This document shows positions 6,612 to 7,039 of a DNA stretch of 7,039 nt, one piece after another. Origin of the DNA: an uncultured Megasphaera sp. (GTDB lineage: Bacteria > Bacillota > Negativicutes > Veillonellales > Megasphaeraceae); contig CABQJB010000107.1 in NCBI GenBank assembly GCA_902464195.1, forward strand, positions 1 to 7,039, read 5' to 3'. The notes beneath the pieces are model-generated. The model worked only from the letters and a program-made list of their open reading frames with translations. It was not told the DNA's origin and searched no databases. The translations under genes and the position numbers were made by a program. The stretch's first letter is position 1, and each line of letters starts with the position of its first letter.

Positions 6612-7039
6612 TTACGCATCTTCTACGACGATGACCGAATACTGACGCGGGCCATGAACCCCTACAGTACCGACACATTCGATATCAGCTGTCCGGCTCG
6701 GGCCGGTGATGATACCAGCGAATTTCGGGAACGGTTTCGTTTCGGCCATGATGTCGATCATGTCATCGAAAGTATCGACGATCTTAGAAAGTTTGACGAT
6801 GCCGACATAGACGTCCGATACCGTTTCAACGATACGGCAGTCGATGTCGTCCTTCATCTGGACAATGGAACCCAAGTTAGCGATGCCATAATCGGCTTCG
6901 GTAACGCCGCCTTTGTCGTCCGGGGCATTCTTGCGGAAGTGATCCGTATCCACTTTGATGCCTGCGGCTTTCAATGCGTCTACAGCGCCGATTTCTTTCA
7001 GGAGCGGCGTTTCAACGAGGGCAACTTCATGTGTGTCCT
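6612..7039 (-). CDS. lutC: LutC-like LUD-domain protein, 5' end outside the window
   Basis: The reading frame stays open to the right edge and shows 141 C-terminal residues of a protein that is about 230-240 residues in its family. LutC is the third component of the LutABC lactate oxidation system. The clearest signature is ITGPSRTADIECVGTVGVHG near the C-terminus, a close match to the LutC/YkgG consensus. Upstream, EADYGIANLGSIVQ occupies the place of the usual 'DYAIADTGTLV' motif, so the TGT triplet has become LGS. The following R-x-LS-x-LP stretch is also altered (RIVETVSDVY). The part closest to the edge reads DTHEVALVETPLLKEIGAVD. A TTG at 6974 is internal, not the start. The gene ends 15 nt before the lutB-lutA fusion, whose ribosome site lies between them. 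The promoter and any lactate permease would be to the right, unseen. Confidence 0.87.
   Translation of the reverse strand, partial: DTHEVALVETPLLKEIGAVDALKAAGIKVDTDHFRKNAPDDKGGVTEADYGIANLGSIVQMKDDIDCRIVETVSDVYVGIVKLSKIVDTFDDMIDIMAETKPFPKFAGIITGPSRTADIECVGTVGVHGPRQYSVIVVEDA

Noticed and set aside
6972..6974. TTG as the start of the lutC gene (120 residues)
   Set aside because: The frame continues without a stop to the window edge with LutC-like sequence, and the family is about twice as long, so this codon is internal.

Overview
The window looks like part of one operon from an anaerobic Firmicute. All seven recognisable genes lie on the minus strand, so transcription runs from the right edge (7039) towards position 1. 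In transcription order they are: lutC (cut by the right edge), a fused lutB-lutA gene, a long-chain polyprenyl diphosphate synthase, menA, menG, fixC and fixX. A strong hairpin terminator with a T-tract on both strands follows fixX. Moderate G+C, strong Shine-Dalgarno sites, very short spacers, and the pairing of lactate oxidation with menaquinone and FixCX genes suggest a Negativicutes bacterium such as a Megasphaera relative. That placement is inference; no rRNA or other marker gene is present.

Region by region: 6612-7039 holds the C-terminal 141 residues of LutC, a LUD-domain subunit of the LutABC (LldEFG) L-lactate oxidation complex. 4434-6596 encodes a 720-residue iron-sulfur protein in which a LutB part (LUD domain plus two 4Fe-4S motifs) runs straight into a LutA part (two cysteine-rich CCG domains). 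1737-4401 is a tightly packed block for the last steps of menaquinone synthesis: making the prenyl tail, attaching it to the naphthoate ring (MenA), and methylating the ring (MenG). 354-1649 and 68-352 encode FixC and FixX, the flavoprotein and ferredoxin-like pair that in FixABCX complexes passes electrons to quinone. FixA and FixB are absent from this window, where menG sits in the position they would be expected to occupy.

A reasonable reading is a single redox module. Lactate electrons enter through Lut iron-sulfur proteins, the operon makes the quinone carrier, and FixCX links the quinone pool to an electron-transfer flavoprotein encoded elsewhere. The individual families are well known; the combination in one operon is the most notable feature. 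I saw no RNA genes, mobile elements, CRISPR arrays or convincing promoter. The operon promoter probably lies beyond 7039. There is no gene-free stretch over 300 bases.
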